DNA of 64,000 nucleotides from Atrina japonica (taxonomy: Eukaryota; Mollusca; Bivalvia; Pterioida; Pinnidae): positions 75,001-139,000 of the forward strand of contig BROG01000376.1 of NCBI GenBank assembly GCA_030159075.1. Reading direction: 5' to 3'. The notes under the pieces are model-generated. The model searched no databases. It had not been told where the DNA came from and was given only the letters and a program-made list of their open reading frames with translations. Position 1 is the stretch's first letter. Every line of letters begins with the position of its first letter. This document shows, in pieces, positions 27,901 to 35,339 of the stretch. The translations under genes were made by a program, and so were the position numbers.

Positions 27901-29049
27901 AATAATAGCTTGAGTTATATGTTCTTTATCTGTTTTGCATGACAAGTTTACATATCACAGTACCAGATTTGTTCCTTGGACATTACTGAATGATGCTCTT
28001 TTAAGAATGTTTAGTTTTTTATATTGTTTTAAATCAATTTTAAACTCAACTGGAAATTACCAAAAACATATTCACACAGAATTAAAACTTTGACTGTAGG
28101 ACATACTGGTCAGGGACCAGTAGCCAGCTAGGATCAGTATCCAGCTATGATGTGATGTTATCTTTATTATGTACCATGACAAAAAATATAAAAAAAATAA
28201 TTTGATATAAAAAATCTCACAAATTTGTGTTCTATATAATAATGCAATAGTCGGCTACTGGTCCTAGCCGGTCACTGGTCCCTGACCAGTACAGTTTAAT
28301 CTCTGAAAAAGCACCTTGACATAGAAAGACTCGGTGATACATCCAACTTGATACGATGTTGTTATGGATGTGTAATACTGGTAAAACTTTTGTGTATTTC
28401 TATACAGGTTCATGAACAGAGAATGCATTATCAAAAAAGTAGAGTAGTCATAAATGAGGAAAAAATGTGCCGAGTTTGCAAAAAGAGAATTGGGAACAGG
28501 TGAGTTACAAATAACAATAAACCCATATTGTTTCAATTTTATTTTCTGTCACTTTCATGTTTTGTTTGTTTGGTTTTTTGTAGCATTTTATTTACAGTAT
28601 GGTAACCAAAATGAGTACATTTTTTCCCTATATATTTCATGTGAAAAAGAAAAACAATTTTATATCATTTGTTTTATACATGTACTAAGTTTCAGATGGG
28701 AACAAAAGAAACCAAGCCAACTTCAGTTCCAAGAATATCAGACATTTAACATTTTATAAGGTTTCAAATGAGTAATTAGTTTAAATAATTAAAATTAGGC
28801 TATCTATGACATCAGAAAACATTTTAAAAATTTTCTTGATACTAGGTAAGAATTGACAACATTTGCTTGGTAGAACAGTGCCTGATGCCTTTGATGTAAT
28901 TGTAGTTGAAATGTACAACATAGTTTATGATATCAGTATTTTATTAAATTATTTTTCTTCATTTCAGTGCATTTGCTAGGTATCCTAATGGTGTAATTGT
29001 ACATTATTATTGCTGTAAAGATCCACGGGAATGTCCAGTAGACATCTAA
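381..29049 (+). CDS. VPS39: VPS39 (Vam6/Vps39-like), HOPS complex subunit; 26 coding exons
   Basis: The spliced product is 908 residues, close to the vertebrate protein (about 880). VPS39 is a subunit of HOPS, which tethers late endosomes, autophagosomes and lysosomes, working with Rab7 and VPS11. Seen: N-terminus MHDAYEAIPVLEKLPLKIES; a CNH domain at about residues 15-325; a helical clathrin-repeat region at about 455-770; and a C-terminal zinc-binding region with C872-x2-C875 and H894-x2-C897. Strongly conserved stretches include ICVGFKRDYF, NWTDIP, ELIILYEKKGL, LKGHERTVQYLQHL and NSAFARYPNG. All 25 introns are GT-AG and every junction keeps frame (2727 nt including the TAA stop). The CNH domain carries about 30 extra residues in exon 9. 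Exon coordinates are in the three following entries. Identification is from family knowledge; the exon structure is read directly from the sequence. Confidence 0.96.
800..925. repeat. Dispersed repeat, copy 1 of an inverted pair (VPS39 intron 1)
   Basis: Sequence around 806-860 (ctggctgtttgccagatgtttcagccctttgtcagttcgg and on) is the reverse complement of sequence at about 2330-2385. Both copies carry recurring GGCC-rich modules (GGCCGAAATG / CATTTCGGCC type). They lie about 1.4 kb apart in opposite orientation inside intron 1, so the pair could fold back in the pre-mRNA. I cannot see clean ends or target duplications. Confidence 0.6.
2258..2385. repeat. Dispersed repeat, copy 2 of the inverted pair (VPS39 intron 1)
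   Basis: It contains repeated 'gggccgaaatg/gggccaaaatgg' modules and the segment gaactgacaaagggccgaaa, which matches the complement of 820-850. The remainder of intron 1 (454-4217) outside this pair and the elements listed below shows nothing else I can name. Confidence 0.6.
3931..4026. mobile_element. Short inverted-repeat element, family E (copy 1, intron 1)
   Basis: About 95 bp. Its core 'ggCCAGTCCAAATGTGTCT' also occurs, in either orientation, at 14494-14590, 25763-25852 and 31052-31138. The two ends are mutual inverted repeats of the type TTAACYCATTCACCCCT...AGGGGTTKATGAGTTAA. No coding capacity, so a MITE-like element. This copy is in the reverse orientation. Confidence 0.7.
4594..4760. 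repeat. Tandem repeat, ~56-bp unit, three copies (intron 2)
   Basis: The unit starting aaagatcatgtcrgttttc (4595, 4650, 4706) and including acacattacacatgtcatt is repeated with very few differences, ending with a partial unit near 4760. Non-coding, within VPS39 intron 2. Confidence 0.85.
5882..6742. mobile_element. Non-autonomous DNA transposon, 18-bp perfect TIR, TA-flanked (intron 3)
   Basis: 5882-5899 (tacagtgcaacttccgaa) is perfectly inverted at 6725-6742. Read with TA as the target duplication, the element is CAGTGCAACTTCCGAA...TTCGGAAGTTGCACTG, about 857 bp, which resembles Tc1/mariner/pogo-type ends. The longest ORFs inside are about 60 codons and show no transposase, so it is non-autonomous. 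It occupies most of VPS39 intron 3. A perfect palindrome, ttgacgtacgtcaa, lies near 6649-6662. Confidence 0.8.
7193..8476. mobile_element. Non-autonomous DNA transposon, 20-bp perfect TIR with subterminal hairpins (intron 4)
   Basis: 7200-7219 (tcggccgtgtataatccgca) is perfectly inverted at 8455-8474, bounding a 1.28-kb element in VPS39 intron 4. Each end also contains a second, inward copy of the same theme: ggggggtgcagataatac at about 7251-7268 and ggggggtgcggataatacg at 8432-8450, so each terminus can fold into its own hairpin. Inner ORFs are at most about 75 codons and carry no recognisable domain. The superfamily cannot be assigned; target duplication is unclear. Confidence 0.8.
8480..10034. 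other. Remainder of VPS39 intron 4, nothing recognised
   Basis: AT-rich intron sequence without a gene, SINE head or clear inverted-repeat element. G-rich patches occur near 8551-8570 and 8860-8875. Confidence 0.5.
10130..11433. other. VPS39 intron 5, nothing recognised
   Basis: About 1.3 kb between exons 5 and 6. The only internal repetition I see is a short duplicated segment with 'gatatagattctcagtcagt' near 11177-11260. No coding or mobile-element signature. Confidence 0.5.
11690..11838. mobile_element. Short element, family D (copy 1, intron 6)
   Basis: It shares with 26851-27030 the modules 'ccactgtcatgagagaccacct' and '(t)ctctcatgacag', arranged as inverted ends. The left end is degraded. 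It lies 40 bp upstream of a family A element. Confidence 0.6.
11881..12052. mobile_element. Short TA-CAGT inverted-repeat element, family A (copy 1, intron 6)
   Basis: 172 bp from tacagtgaaacctgtatata to tatagcaggtttactgta; the two ends are imperfect inverted repeats flanked by TA. The interior carries repeated modules (ggggccaccc, ttatacacaggtt, tatatagaggtgg). Close copies are at 32577-32759 and 52642-52822. No ORF, so a MITE. Confidence 0.8.
13261..13353. mobile_element. Short TA-CAGT element, ~92 bp, degraded (intron 8)
   Basis: It begins tacagtcaaacactgattacc and ends cgttggtagactgta, giving TA-flanked CAGTC...GACTG termini, with two internal 'tggataatcag' type modules. Weak inverted ends; a probable relic of the same broad group as families A-D. 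Confidence 0.45.
14011..14278 (+). mobile_element. tRNA-derived SINE (intron 9)
   Basis: The head has a tRNA-like A box (tggctcagtcggtagcg) and B box (gagttcaagtct) at about 14018-14070. The body has the motif ccttcggatgagac and ends gtgggacgttaaacaacaat, a tail shared with SINEs of marine invertebrates. Length about 265 bp. Sense orientation within VPS39 intron 9. The central motif resembles the deeply conserved domain described for metazoan SINE superfamilies, but I cannot assign the named family. Confidence 0.85.
14494..14590. mobile_element. Short inverted-repeat element, family E (copy 2, intron 9)
   Basis: 97 bp from tagctcattcacccctaaag to ggggtttatgactgctgagttaa. The core acacatttggactggcctaa matches the other family E copies. 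Confidence 0.75.
15973..16103. repeat. Four tandem copies of a splice-acceptor-like unit at the exon 12 acceptor
   Basis: A ~32-bp unit, aaatcattgaatgtatcat followed by atctttttttttct, begins at 15973, 16004, 16036 and 16068. Each unit contains a branch-point-like A context and a polypyrimidine tract; the last one ends in the AG used for VPS39 exon 12 (16102-16103). Only the last unit has a CAG after its pyrimidine tract. Confidence 0.85.
16104..21182 (+). CDS. VPS39: VPS39 exons 12-18 (residues 355-624, helical/Vps39_1 region)
   Basis: Coding exons: 12, 16104-16233; 13, 16433-16575; 14, 17950-18084; 15, 18520-18661; 16, 19245-19331; 17, 20531-20604; 18, 21084-21182. Introns after 12, 15 and 16 are phase 1; after 13, 14, 17 and 18 phase 0. 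Recognisable conserved blocks are DPSHVIGLYPNLLP (exon 13), QIIDTTLLKCYL (14), ESEKVLKKKEKFSELIILYE (15), SPLKGHERTVQYLQHL (16) and IFTEDIPEVEALPR (18). This is the VPS39 domain 1 region running into the clathrin-heavy-chain-type repeats. Confidence 0.94.
16930..17830. repeat. Minisatellite in VPS39 intron 13
   Basis: It starts with three nearly identical 55-bp units (gactcagatatctgggtcag..., from 16937, 16992 and 17047) and continues as more diverged 35-60-bp units based on 'ctgggtcaggggctttgtagatag' and 'gactcaggtgcctgg', to about 17830. G-rich on the + strand. Confidence 0.9.
18826..18899. repeat. (TA)n microsatellite, intron 15
   Basis: About 74 bp of uninterrupted TA, with more interrupted TA to 18915. 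It makes apparent Tyr-Ile ORFs on both strands that are not genes. Confidence 0.95.
20140..20320. mobile_element. Short TA-CAGT element, family B (copy 1, intron 16)
   Basis: 181 bp from tacagtgatacttgtatata to gcaggttttactgta. The interior holds repeated modules: aggtctttatagggaggtgg, tctttatatagaggttg and tctttatacacaggtgg. Other copies: 23543-23726, 34049-34176, 52405-52588 and, inverted, 58606-58781. Confidence 0.85.
21300..21505. repeat. Tandem repeat, ~38-bp unit (intron 18)
   Basis: Five to six copies of acataatccagataccagtat followed by cgtatttcaactttca, starting about 120 bp after exon 18. Confidence 0.9.
21756..22462. mobile_element. Non-autonomous inverted-repeat element, ~707 bp (intron 18)
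   Basis: 21756-21775 (actgtattttacggcctata) and 22443-22462 (tataagccataaaatacggt) are inverted with 17 of 20 positions matching. Inner arms continue the symmetry (ttgacttatata and gactttataa). No ORF of note inside. The ends resemble those of the 7193-8476 element in layout (CCGTATT, then a CGG/GGC palindromic core), suggesting a related group. Confidence 0.65.
22599..29049 (+). CDS. VPS39: VPS39 exons 19-26 (residues 625-908, C-terminal domain)
   Basis: Coding exons: 19, 22599-22716; 20, 24369-24497; 21, 24737-24839; 22, 25361-25406; 23, 26004-26153; 24, 27457-27591; 25, 28408-28499; 26, 28968-29049 (TAA at 29047). Introns after 19 and 20 are phase 1, after 21 and 25 phase 2, after 22, 23 and 24 phase 0. 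Conserved blocks include PGELGEVRSKLLHFLE (20), EERAILLGRLGRHEQAL (21), KALELLPSTTK (exon 23/24 join) and EEKMCRVCKKRIGNSAFARYPNG (exon 25/26). The last segment is the VPS39 domain 2 zinc-binding region. The tail after the last motif (KDPRECPVDI) has extra Cys residues and is lineage-specific as far as I can tell. Confidence 0.94.
23285..23535 (+). mobile_element. SINE-like element (intron 19)
   Basis: The head ccaggtgtagtggtagagcacc resembles a tRNA A box; the B box region is degraded. The body shares 'aaaaccgaggtcccatgtcacag', 'cgtcagtccatagcacaagt' and 'tgacatctca...agtgaaaaact' with the SINE at 51656-51990. It ends gtaaaacaacaata. A family B element follows within 10 bp. Confidence 0.75.
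23543..23726. mobile_element. Short TA-CAGT element, family B (copy 2, intron 19)
   Basis: 184 bp from tacaatgaaaacttgtatata to gcaggttatactgta, directly behind the SINE tail. The internal module order is the same as in copy 1. Confidence 0.85.
24850..25200. repeat. Tandem repeat, ~83-bp unit, four copies plus a partial (intron 21)
   Basis: The unit tttgactatctgtggtcccc...gttaatgttgacagtatctataagtaatgtctgatgtatattatgg repeats from just after the exon 21 donor to about 25200, followed by a (CA)n/CCCA-rich stretch to 25281. Confidence 0.9.
25763..25852. mobile_element. Short inverted-repeat element, family E (copy 3, intron 22)
   Basis: 90 bp from caacccatttacccctaaag to taggggttgatgagttaa; the ends are inverted repeats and the core is the same as in copy 2. 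Confidence 0.75.
26451..26720. repeat. Dispersed repeat with hairpin and CTGTCTGTC head (intron 23)
   Basis: It begins with a short imperfect fold-back and then 'ttcttctgtctgtctcgtc', followed by 'agagcatagctcaaaaacac', and repeats the theme near 26695 ('agagcatacctaaaac'). Architecture is like 42995, 46165, 48071 and 63158. Confidence 0.4.
26851..27030. mobile_element. Short TA-CAGT element, family D (copy 2, intron 23)
   Basis: 180 bp from tacagtagaacttttcctgat to gacaggttccattgta, TA-flanked. The interior has four 'agaccaccTgt'-type modules in both orientations (26872, 26889, about 26960, about 27000). Confidence 0.75.
27187..27427. mobile_element. Inverted-repeat element, family F, next to the exon 24 acceptor
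   Basis: The left end ttaaagggtcattaactgtg and the right end cacagctaatgcccctttca are inverted repeats; inner arms (ctactacttgtacttgatgt and atatcaatccaagtagta) continue the fold, so most of the 240 bp can pair. The right end stops 29 bp before the exon 24 acceptor AG (27455-27456). A partial inverted copy is at 60241-60326. Confidence 0.8.
28104..28291. mobile_element. 188-bp element with 30-bp TIR (intron 25)
   Basis: 28104-28133 (tactggtcagggaccagtag and on) is inverted at 28262-28291 with only a few mismatches. Each arm also contains a small palindrome, ACTGGTCagggACCAGT. The interior is AT-rich and non-coding. Related ACTGGT/ACCAGT modules are at 30020-30220. Confidence 0.8.
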
Positions 29050-29925
29050 GACTCGTCATAATAAAACATATGTCATTTGTAGTCAAGAACAGAGGAAAGT
29101 CATACAGAAAACGCCGGACAATAAGGCATAGGTCAACAGAATATTCAGATATGAGCTTTATCAGAAAAGTGTAAATACTGGAGACTGTTGTTAGACAGAG
29201 TGACAAAATCTGCATTATCTTACATGTAATGAAATGTGGATTCATTTATGTAGGGTCTTGATTACCTGCCTGTTTGATACATGTATGTAGATTGTTAAGG
29301 TCTAGATTACCTGTTTTAAATATGGTTAGGTCTTGATTACCTATGCCTAGTATTTACCTTAAGAAGTGGGGCCTCAGTTATATCTAGTTTATATGTGAAG
29401 ATGCAATGAATATTATCGAGAGATTGAAACAGTAACTGTTTCTATGTAACAGTACAGTGTAAATCCAGATCTATGTCATCACTTAAATGGAATACCAAAT
29501 GCTTGTAAAATTCCACATTAGATAATCAAAAGTTGTGCTATATGATTAGCAAAATGAATGTTCTGTAAATTTGATAAGGTGAGTTAGGTGCTTCCAAACA
29601 TACTCATTTTAAGTGTATTGCATCATTTTCAAGTGCTAAACTCAAAGTGTGTAAATGCTTTGAAAGTATTGATTATTTCTGTTAAATATCTTTTGTAAAT
29701 AACCTGTTTACCCCTTAAGTACCAAATTGGTATGTTCTTTTGTGTTGTTTTACACTAGTTCACTCTTGTTTATATGTTTCAAAGGGTTAATTTGCCAGAA
29801 TGATACAAAAGTGAGGAAGGGTATATATTATGCATATATATATACTTAAGGAGAGATAATATTATGTGATATTGAATGAAATTCTGGATGTCTCTCTAGA
29901 AATAATAAAAAAAAAAATTATTTAT
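29050..29925 (+). terminator. VPS39: Probable VPS39 3' UTR and poly(A) signal
   Basis: After the TAA stop the sequence is AT-rich with no ORF. The first good AATAAA hexamer is at 29904-29909, followed by an A-run and then a GT-rich stretch (tgtggtgtattacttgttg, 29931-29949) of the kind found behind cleavage sites. This would give a 3' UTR of about 870 nt. A short motif (gtctTGATTACCTg) recurs three times at 29258-29342. The A-run is genomic, so the hexamer position is a prediction only. Confidence 0.45.
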
Positions 29926-30019
29926 ATTTATGTGGTGTATTACTTGTTGATATTTTGTATTATGAACTCGCCTAACTCAAGAGTCATCTGCCATTGTCGT
30001 CTGTAACAGACATTTTGAA

Positions 30020-30220
30020 ATAAAAAAAATTACTGGTCAACCGGACCAGTGAATATCCTGAATTTCACTGGTCAAAGAAATTTTTTTTTACTGGTCTGTA
30101 TATATACACAATTGAAATGAAATGGAAAATTACTGGTCATTTGGACCAGTTGTAAGATAGAATTCACCAGACTTTTAGAAAATTCACCAGTTTTTCTGGT
30201 AAAACCGGTGAATTTCAAAA
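30020..30220. repeat. ACTGGT/ACCAGT palindromic cluster
   Basis: At least seven ACTGGT or ACCAGT (or CACCAG) hexamers in 200 bp, several forming hairpins such as actggtcaaccggaccagt and actggtcatttggaccagt. Just downstream of the VPS39 3' UTR. No ORF. Confidence 0.7.
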
Positions 30221-30229
30221 ACTCTGCTG

Positions 30230-31050
30230 TACGTTAAATTTTCCATTTATACAACTTCTTCTCAAGATCCACTGAATAAATTTCAATTTGACGGAAGAAT
30301 GATCCGTCAAGTTTGCAAACAAAAAGGGGCTAGTATCCATAGGGGTTTCAAAAGGAGGCAAAAAGGATCAACAATAGGTAAATTTTTAAATACTAGTATT
30401 TGAAATCAATCAAGTCAGTATTTACAAAGTTTGAGAATGAAATTGAAAAAAATCTGTTCATAAATGAACCTTTACTGGGTGCATATGGTATGGTTGTATG
30501 CAAATGGCTGGTTAACTAAAAATGATTTACTTTCTCTTACAAAGATAATAAGACAGTTGTTAGAAATTATCTAATGATATGTGACAAAGTTTCAAGGTCC
30601 TGGGGTCAAAGGTCAAGGTCAATTAAGTTCACAGACTATCAGTTGCATAGTTATTCAAATTTGCCAGGTGAGCATCTTAAGGCCTCTTGTTTTATTGTTT
30701 GTTTACTCAAACTTAAACTTTTACTTTCCAATATATAAAAGAGAAAGATGCATTCTTCCCTTAAATCATGTCACCAATTGTTTCACATTATTTCACCTTG
30801 ATCAAGATATACCGGTACATGTATCACCTTGAACAGGATCACATAAATTGTATCTCCATCATAATTGTATCACCTTGATAATGATTTTATATCTTTGAAC
30901 ATAATTTTGATTTAAATTATGGTATAAAACATTATCATCTCCATTTTTCTGTACTAAACATTGCTTTTGGCTTTATATACATTTTTAGACAACATCATAT
31001 GTTGTCCTAGAGTGAACATGTCGTGTAATGATAGATAAATGTTCTTATTT
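30230..31050. other. Intergenic, mostly unrecognised
   Basis: Around 30590-30700 there is a fragment resembling the end of the 42340/46160 repeat family (ggtgagcatcttaaggcctcttgtttt). A degenerate repetition of 'tcaccttgat' occurs at 30765-30895. No gene seen. Confidence 0.4.
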
Positions 31051-31051
31051 T

Positions 31052-31138
31052 TCATAAACCCCTGAAAAACAGTTAACTCTACTGTAAATTAATGAATTAG
31101 GCCAGTCCAAATGTGTCTTTAGGTGGTGAATGAGGTGA
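31052..31138. mobile_element. Short inverted-repeat element, family E (copy 4)
   Basis: Reverse orientation: tcataaacccctgaaaaaca...ggccagtccaaatgtgtctttaggtggtgaatga. Confidence 0.7.
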
Positions 31139-31192
31139 TCTACTATAGATACGTACATTATCATTTAAGCTCAAAACATTCCTACACACAGT

Positions 31193-31960
31193 TGTTCAGC
31201 AATGTGATATGATTTCTATATGTTGACATCTCATGACTTGTTTTGTTTACTTGTTCATTTCATGCTAATCATTTTTCACTTTCTTGGTCACACGTCACCA
31301 TCTATATAGTCTATATAACCATGTGTCTGTTGTCTGTCTTGTTTATTATTCAGCAATGTGATATGATTTCTATATGTTGACATCTCATGACTTGTTTTGT
31401 TTACTTGTTCATTTCATGCTAATCATTCTTCACTTTCTTGGTCACACGTCACCATCTATATAGTCTATATAACCATGTGTCTGTTGTCTGTCTTGTTTTA
31501 TTATTCAGCAATGTGATATGATTTCTATATGTTGACATCTCATGACTTGTTTTGTTTACTTGTTCATTTCATGCTAATCATTCTTCACTTTCTTGGTCAC
31601 ACGTCACCATCTATATAGTCTATATAACCATGTGTCTGTTGTCTGTCTTGTTTATTATTCAGCAATGTGATATGATTTCTATATGTTGACATCTCATGAC
31701 TTGTTTTGTTTACTTGTTCATTTCATGCTAATCATTCTTCACTTTCTTGGTCACACGTCACCATCTATATAGTCTATATAACCATGTGTCTGTTGTCTGT
31801 CTTGTTTATTATTCAGCAATGTGATATGATTTCTATATGTTGACATCTCATGACTTGTTTTGTTTACTTGTTCATTTCATGCTAATCATTTTTCACTTTC
31901 TTGGTCACACGTCATCATCTATATAGTCTATATAACCATGTGTCTGTTGTCTGTCTTGTT
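31193..31960. repeat. Long tandem repeat, ~154-bp unit, five copies
   Basis: The unit beginning attcagcaatgtgatatgat and ending ttgtctgtcttgttta starts near 31195, 31351, 31505, 31660 and 31814. The copies differ at only a few positions, so the expansion looks recent or is being homogenised. Non-coding. Confidence 0.95.
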
Positions 31961-32272
31961 TAGTTATTTTTTCTGTTTTCCCCTCTGGTTTAAAAATTAC
32001 CACTCATTCTCAGGGATATCTTGTTAATTCTACATACACTAAACTTTGTGTCTTGTAAAAATTCCCATTAAGGTATCTTAATTGTTCGTTACAATTCCTA
32101 ATCTGTGCATCAGTTCTCAAATTGTTTCCTTTTTTTTTTTTTTTTCATACTCTTGGATTTCAGTAAGGCACAGGCATTATATGTATTTGCAGGGGAATAT
32201 TTTGTCTGTCTACTGTAGGTCTGGTAATGTTATTCTAAGAGAATATCACACAATGGCCTATATAAAAGTATA

Positions 32273-32434
32273 TACAATCACACTTGTCTATAAAGCCCAA
32301 GTAGCTTTTATAGACAGGTGGCCTTTATATAGAGGTTTATTCATTATAAAAGTTAACTAAGGTTATGTTTGAATGGCCTTTATAACCAGGTGCCCATTAT
32401 ACAGAGGTGGCCTGTAATGCAAGTTTGACTGGAT
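32273..32434. mobile_element. Short element, family C (copy 1)
   Basis: It runs from tacaatcacacttgtctata to aatgcaagtttgactgga, with inverted ends and the internal modules aggtggcctttatatagagg and ggcctttataaccaggtg. A truncated inverted copy is at 60138-60222. Confidence 0.7.
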
Positions 32435-32576
32435 ATCATTTTGGACTGTTTGCAAGTTTTTGGCAGTTATATTTGGACCAACGGGTGACAGATTACTGGT
32501 TCACGTCAGTCTGATGAACTCTTTCCTGTCACCGATTGATCCATGACACTATCACACACCTGTATCATTTCATATA

Positions 32577-32759
32577 TACAGTAAATCCTGTATATAGGGG
32601 CCACCCAGGGGACCAGAAAAGATTGGCCTTTATGGGCAGGTGAATGTTATACACAGGTTTAATTCAGTTGAAGTATGCAGTCATGGTACTTTTCAAAACT
32701 GGCCTTTGTAAACAGGCAATCCTTATATAGAGGTGGTCACTATATCAGGTTTCACTGTA
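32577..32759. mobile_element. Short TA-CAGT element, family A (copy 2)
   Basis: 183 bp from tacagtaaatcctgtatata to tatcaggtttcactgta, TA-flanked, closely matching 11881-12052. Confidence 0.8.
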
Positions 32760-33027
32760 GTTTATTTATCTATTTTTCTTTATTGGGTAAAACAATATAT
32801 TCATTTCGTTGGTGCTTCGAATAGTCAAAATATTTTCTTGATGCATCAGGAAAAAATGTTACCTAAATACCATGATCATTGCAGATGAGATTTGGCATAC
32901 ATATAGGACACTAATGTTTTCTTTCGCCTCTCAAAGCTTTTTCTTGAAACAAAATTTTTTATTTTAGTAAAATTATTGTAATAATTTTGTGTCCAGTAAT
33001 TTAGTTGTAATCTGAAGTTATGGCACC

Positions 33028-33660
33028 CAACATGAAACCATGTGTACTTATGGTAAAACACAACATATAACCATGTGTACTGATGGTAAAACACAACATA
33101 TAATCATGTGTACTGATGGTAAAACACAACATAAAACCATGTGTACAGATGGTAAAACACAACATATAACCATGTGTACAGATGGTAAAATACAATATAA
33201 AACCATGTGTACTGATGGTAAAACACAATATAAAACCATGTGTATAGATGGTAAAACAACATATAACCATGTGTACAGATGGTAAAACACAATATGAAAC
33301 CATGTGTACTGATGGTAAAACACTATATAACCATGTATACTGATGGTAAAACAATATAAAACCATGTATACTGATGGTAAAACACAATATGAAACCATGT
33401 GTACTGATGGTAAAACACAACATATAACCATGTGTACAGATGGTAAAACACAATATGAAACCATGTGTACTGATGGTAAAACACAATATGAAACCATGTG
33501 TACTGATGGTAAAACACTATATAACCATGTATACTGATGGTAAAACACTATATAACCATGTGAACTGATGGTAAAACAACATAAAACCATGTGTACTGAT
33601 GGTAAAACACTATATAACCATGTGTACTGATGGTAAAACAATATAAAACCATGCGTACTA
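33028..33660. repeat. 33-bp minisatellite, about 20 units
   Basis: Unit: aaccatgtgtactgatggta plus aaacacaacatat, with some 27-32-bp shortened units. Because 33 is divisible by three, several frames stay open on both strands, giving an apparent 197-codon ORF on the minus strand. Low-complexity peptide and unit-length changes argue against coding. Confidence 0.95.
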
Positions 33661-33928
33661 CTGACTTGTTTTGAGAATACATGTAATTGTTTATATAATG
33701 TTATCAGGTACCGCTATTTATTTGTTTATTGAAATACAATGATATTTGTAACATTGTATAAAGAAATTTTGTACATATGATATGCTCAGACACAGTGTAA
33801 TTTTGGTAGGAGCTAATGTTACATAAGTTTTTGTATATTTTTGTTTGTTTGCAGACAAACAACAGAATCTTTTCTGTCAATTTGTTATAAAATATTAATG
33901 TAACAATCAGTCAATTAATCAATAGCTA

Positions 33929-33985
33929 GCTCTCTCTCTCTCTCTCTCTACCCCCCCCCCCTCCCCCTCTCTCTCTTTATTTATT
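33929..33985. repeat. (CT)n and poly-C low-complexity tract
   Basis: ctctctctctctctctctc, then a run of ten or more C, then ccccctctctctct. Confidence 0.9.
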
Positions 33986-34048
33986 TTTTTTTAATTTTTT
34001 CAAGAGAGGGGGTGCAACACCCACAATTCCCCCTTGAATTCACCAATG

Positions 34049-34176
34049 AGTGAAACTTGTATATAAAGATCCCCGTAGGGACACAACAAAACCAGTCTTT
34101 ATAGGGAGGTGGTCTTTATATAGAGGTTGATTTATCTTTATGACCAGGTGGTCTGTACACACAGGTGGTTTTACTA
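34049..34176. mobile_element. Short element, family B (copy 3, internally deleted)
   Basis: It begins agtgaaacttgtatataaag and includes tctttatagggaggtggtct and ggtctgtacacacaggtgg, but lacks the middle section present in copies 1, 2 and 4. Confidence 0.75.
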
Positions 34177-34484
34177 TATTTAAAAAATGAGGGTGTTTAA
34201 TTAGAAGATTTTGCTTTGCCCTGAGTCCCTGTATTTCTGAAACTCTGATATTTTGCGCTGGAAACTAACCTGTCACCCCTTTAAAGATCTAATTTAGACA
34301 CCTTGTGTTGGTAAACGTGCCAATTTAACTTGGAAGAACTATATTATGGTATAACTCAGAACATTTGTTATAGACAAGTTGAAAACTATAAATGATGAAT
34401 CAAAAAATCATTGACAAACCATAAATGAAATCAGAAAAACTGATCAGAGCATCTCTTTTATTTCATCTTGAATTGGCTATGTCT

Positions 34485-35030
34485 TGTTAACCTGTCTTTG
34501 TGTCTATTTTTAGTGATAATATTTGCCATCTTAACCTGTCTGTGACTATTAATAGTAACACCTGGCCATGGTAATTTGTGTATCTGTCAATGGTAACACT
34601 TTCCATGTTAACTGTTTCACCCATAGGCAATTAAACTGTATGTTCTATTGTATTATCTTAGACCAGTTAAATGTTTCTATTAATAGTAACACTTGCCATG
34701 TAAACTGTGGCACATCACACTTGTCATGACCAGTTAAATGTTTCTATTTATAGTAACACTTGCCATGTAAACTGGCACATCACACTTGTCATGAAAACCT
34801 GATTTTGTATATTAGTATTTAACCTTTGCCATGTAAATATGTCTATTAATAGTAACACTTGCCATGTGAACTTTGGCTTACAATGCTTATCACATAAACC
34901 TGATTTTTTGTATTAGTATGTACACTTTGCCATGTAAATCTTGTCTATTAATAGTAACACTTGCCATGCTATCCTGGCTGTGTATGTTACTGAGTGATAA
35001 TCTATTAATAGTAACATCTACCATATTAGT
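34485..35030. repeat. Degenerate tandem repeat based on 'tattaatagtaacacttgccatgtaaac'
   Basis: The motif recurs about eight times at irregular 60-80-bp spacing. Non-coding. Confidence 0.75.
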
Positions 35031-35339
35031 CATGTATCTTTTTTTTTTCAATTACTTCCATCATCTAAACTTAATCAAGAAACTCTAACTTTCGTTGTAT
35101 ATAACTTTGAGGTTTTTTTATTTGGAAAACCATCAACTTAACTTAATGGCCTTGAACCTGTTATGTTAGTCTTAGTATATGTGTATTATTTAGAAAGATA
35201 GCCCATAGTATTCTACACAATTATGCGAAAGTTTACAAGATTTCATTGAATATATATGAGTCAGGCGAATTTTTTAAAAAATAATTGATTTAACATTGAA
35301 AGCTATTTGAAGATGACATGAATTAATTGACTTACTTCT

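Noticed and set aside
33048..33641. 197-codon minus-strand ORF with repeated 'VLPSVHMV' pattern, and overlapping ORFs
   Set aside because: The 33-bp minisatellite unit has no stop in several frames on both strands, so long ORFs arise automatically. Unit-length changes shift frame and no start context or domain supports coding.
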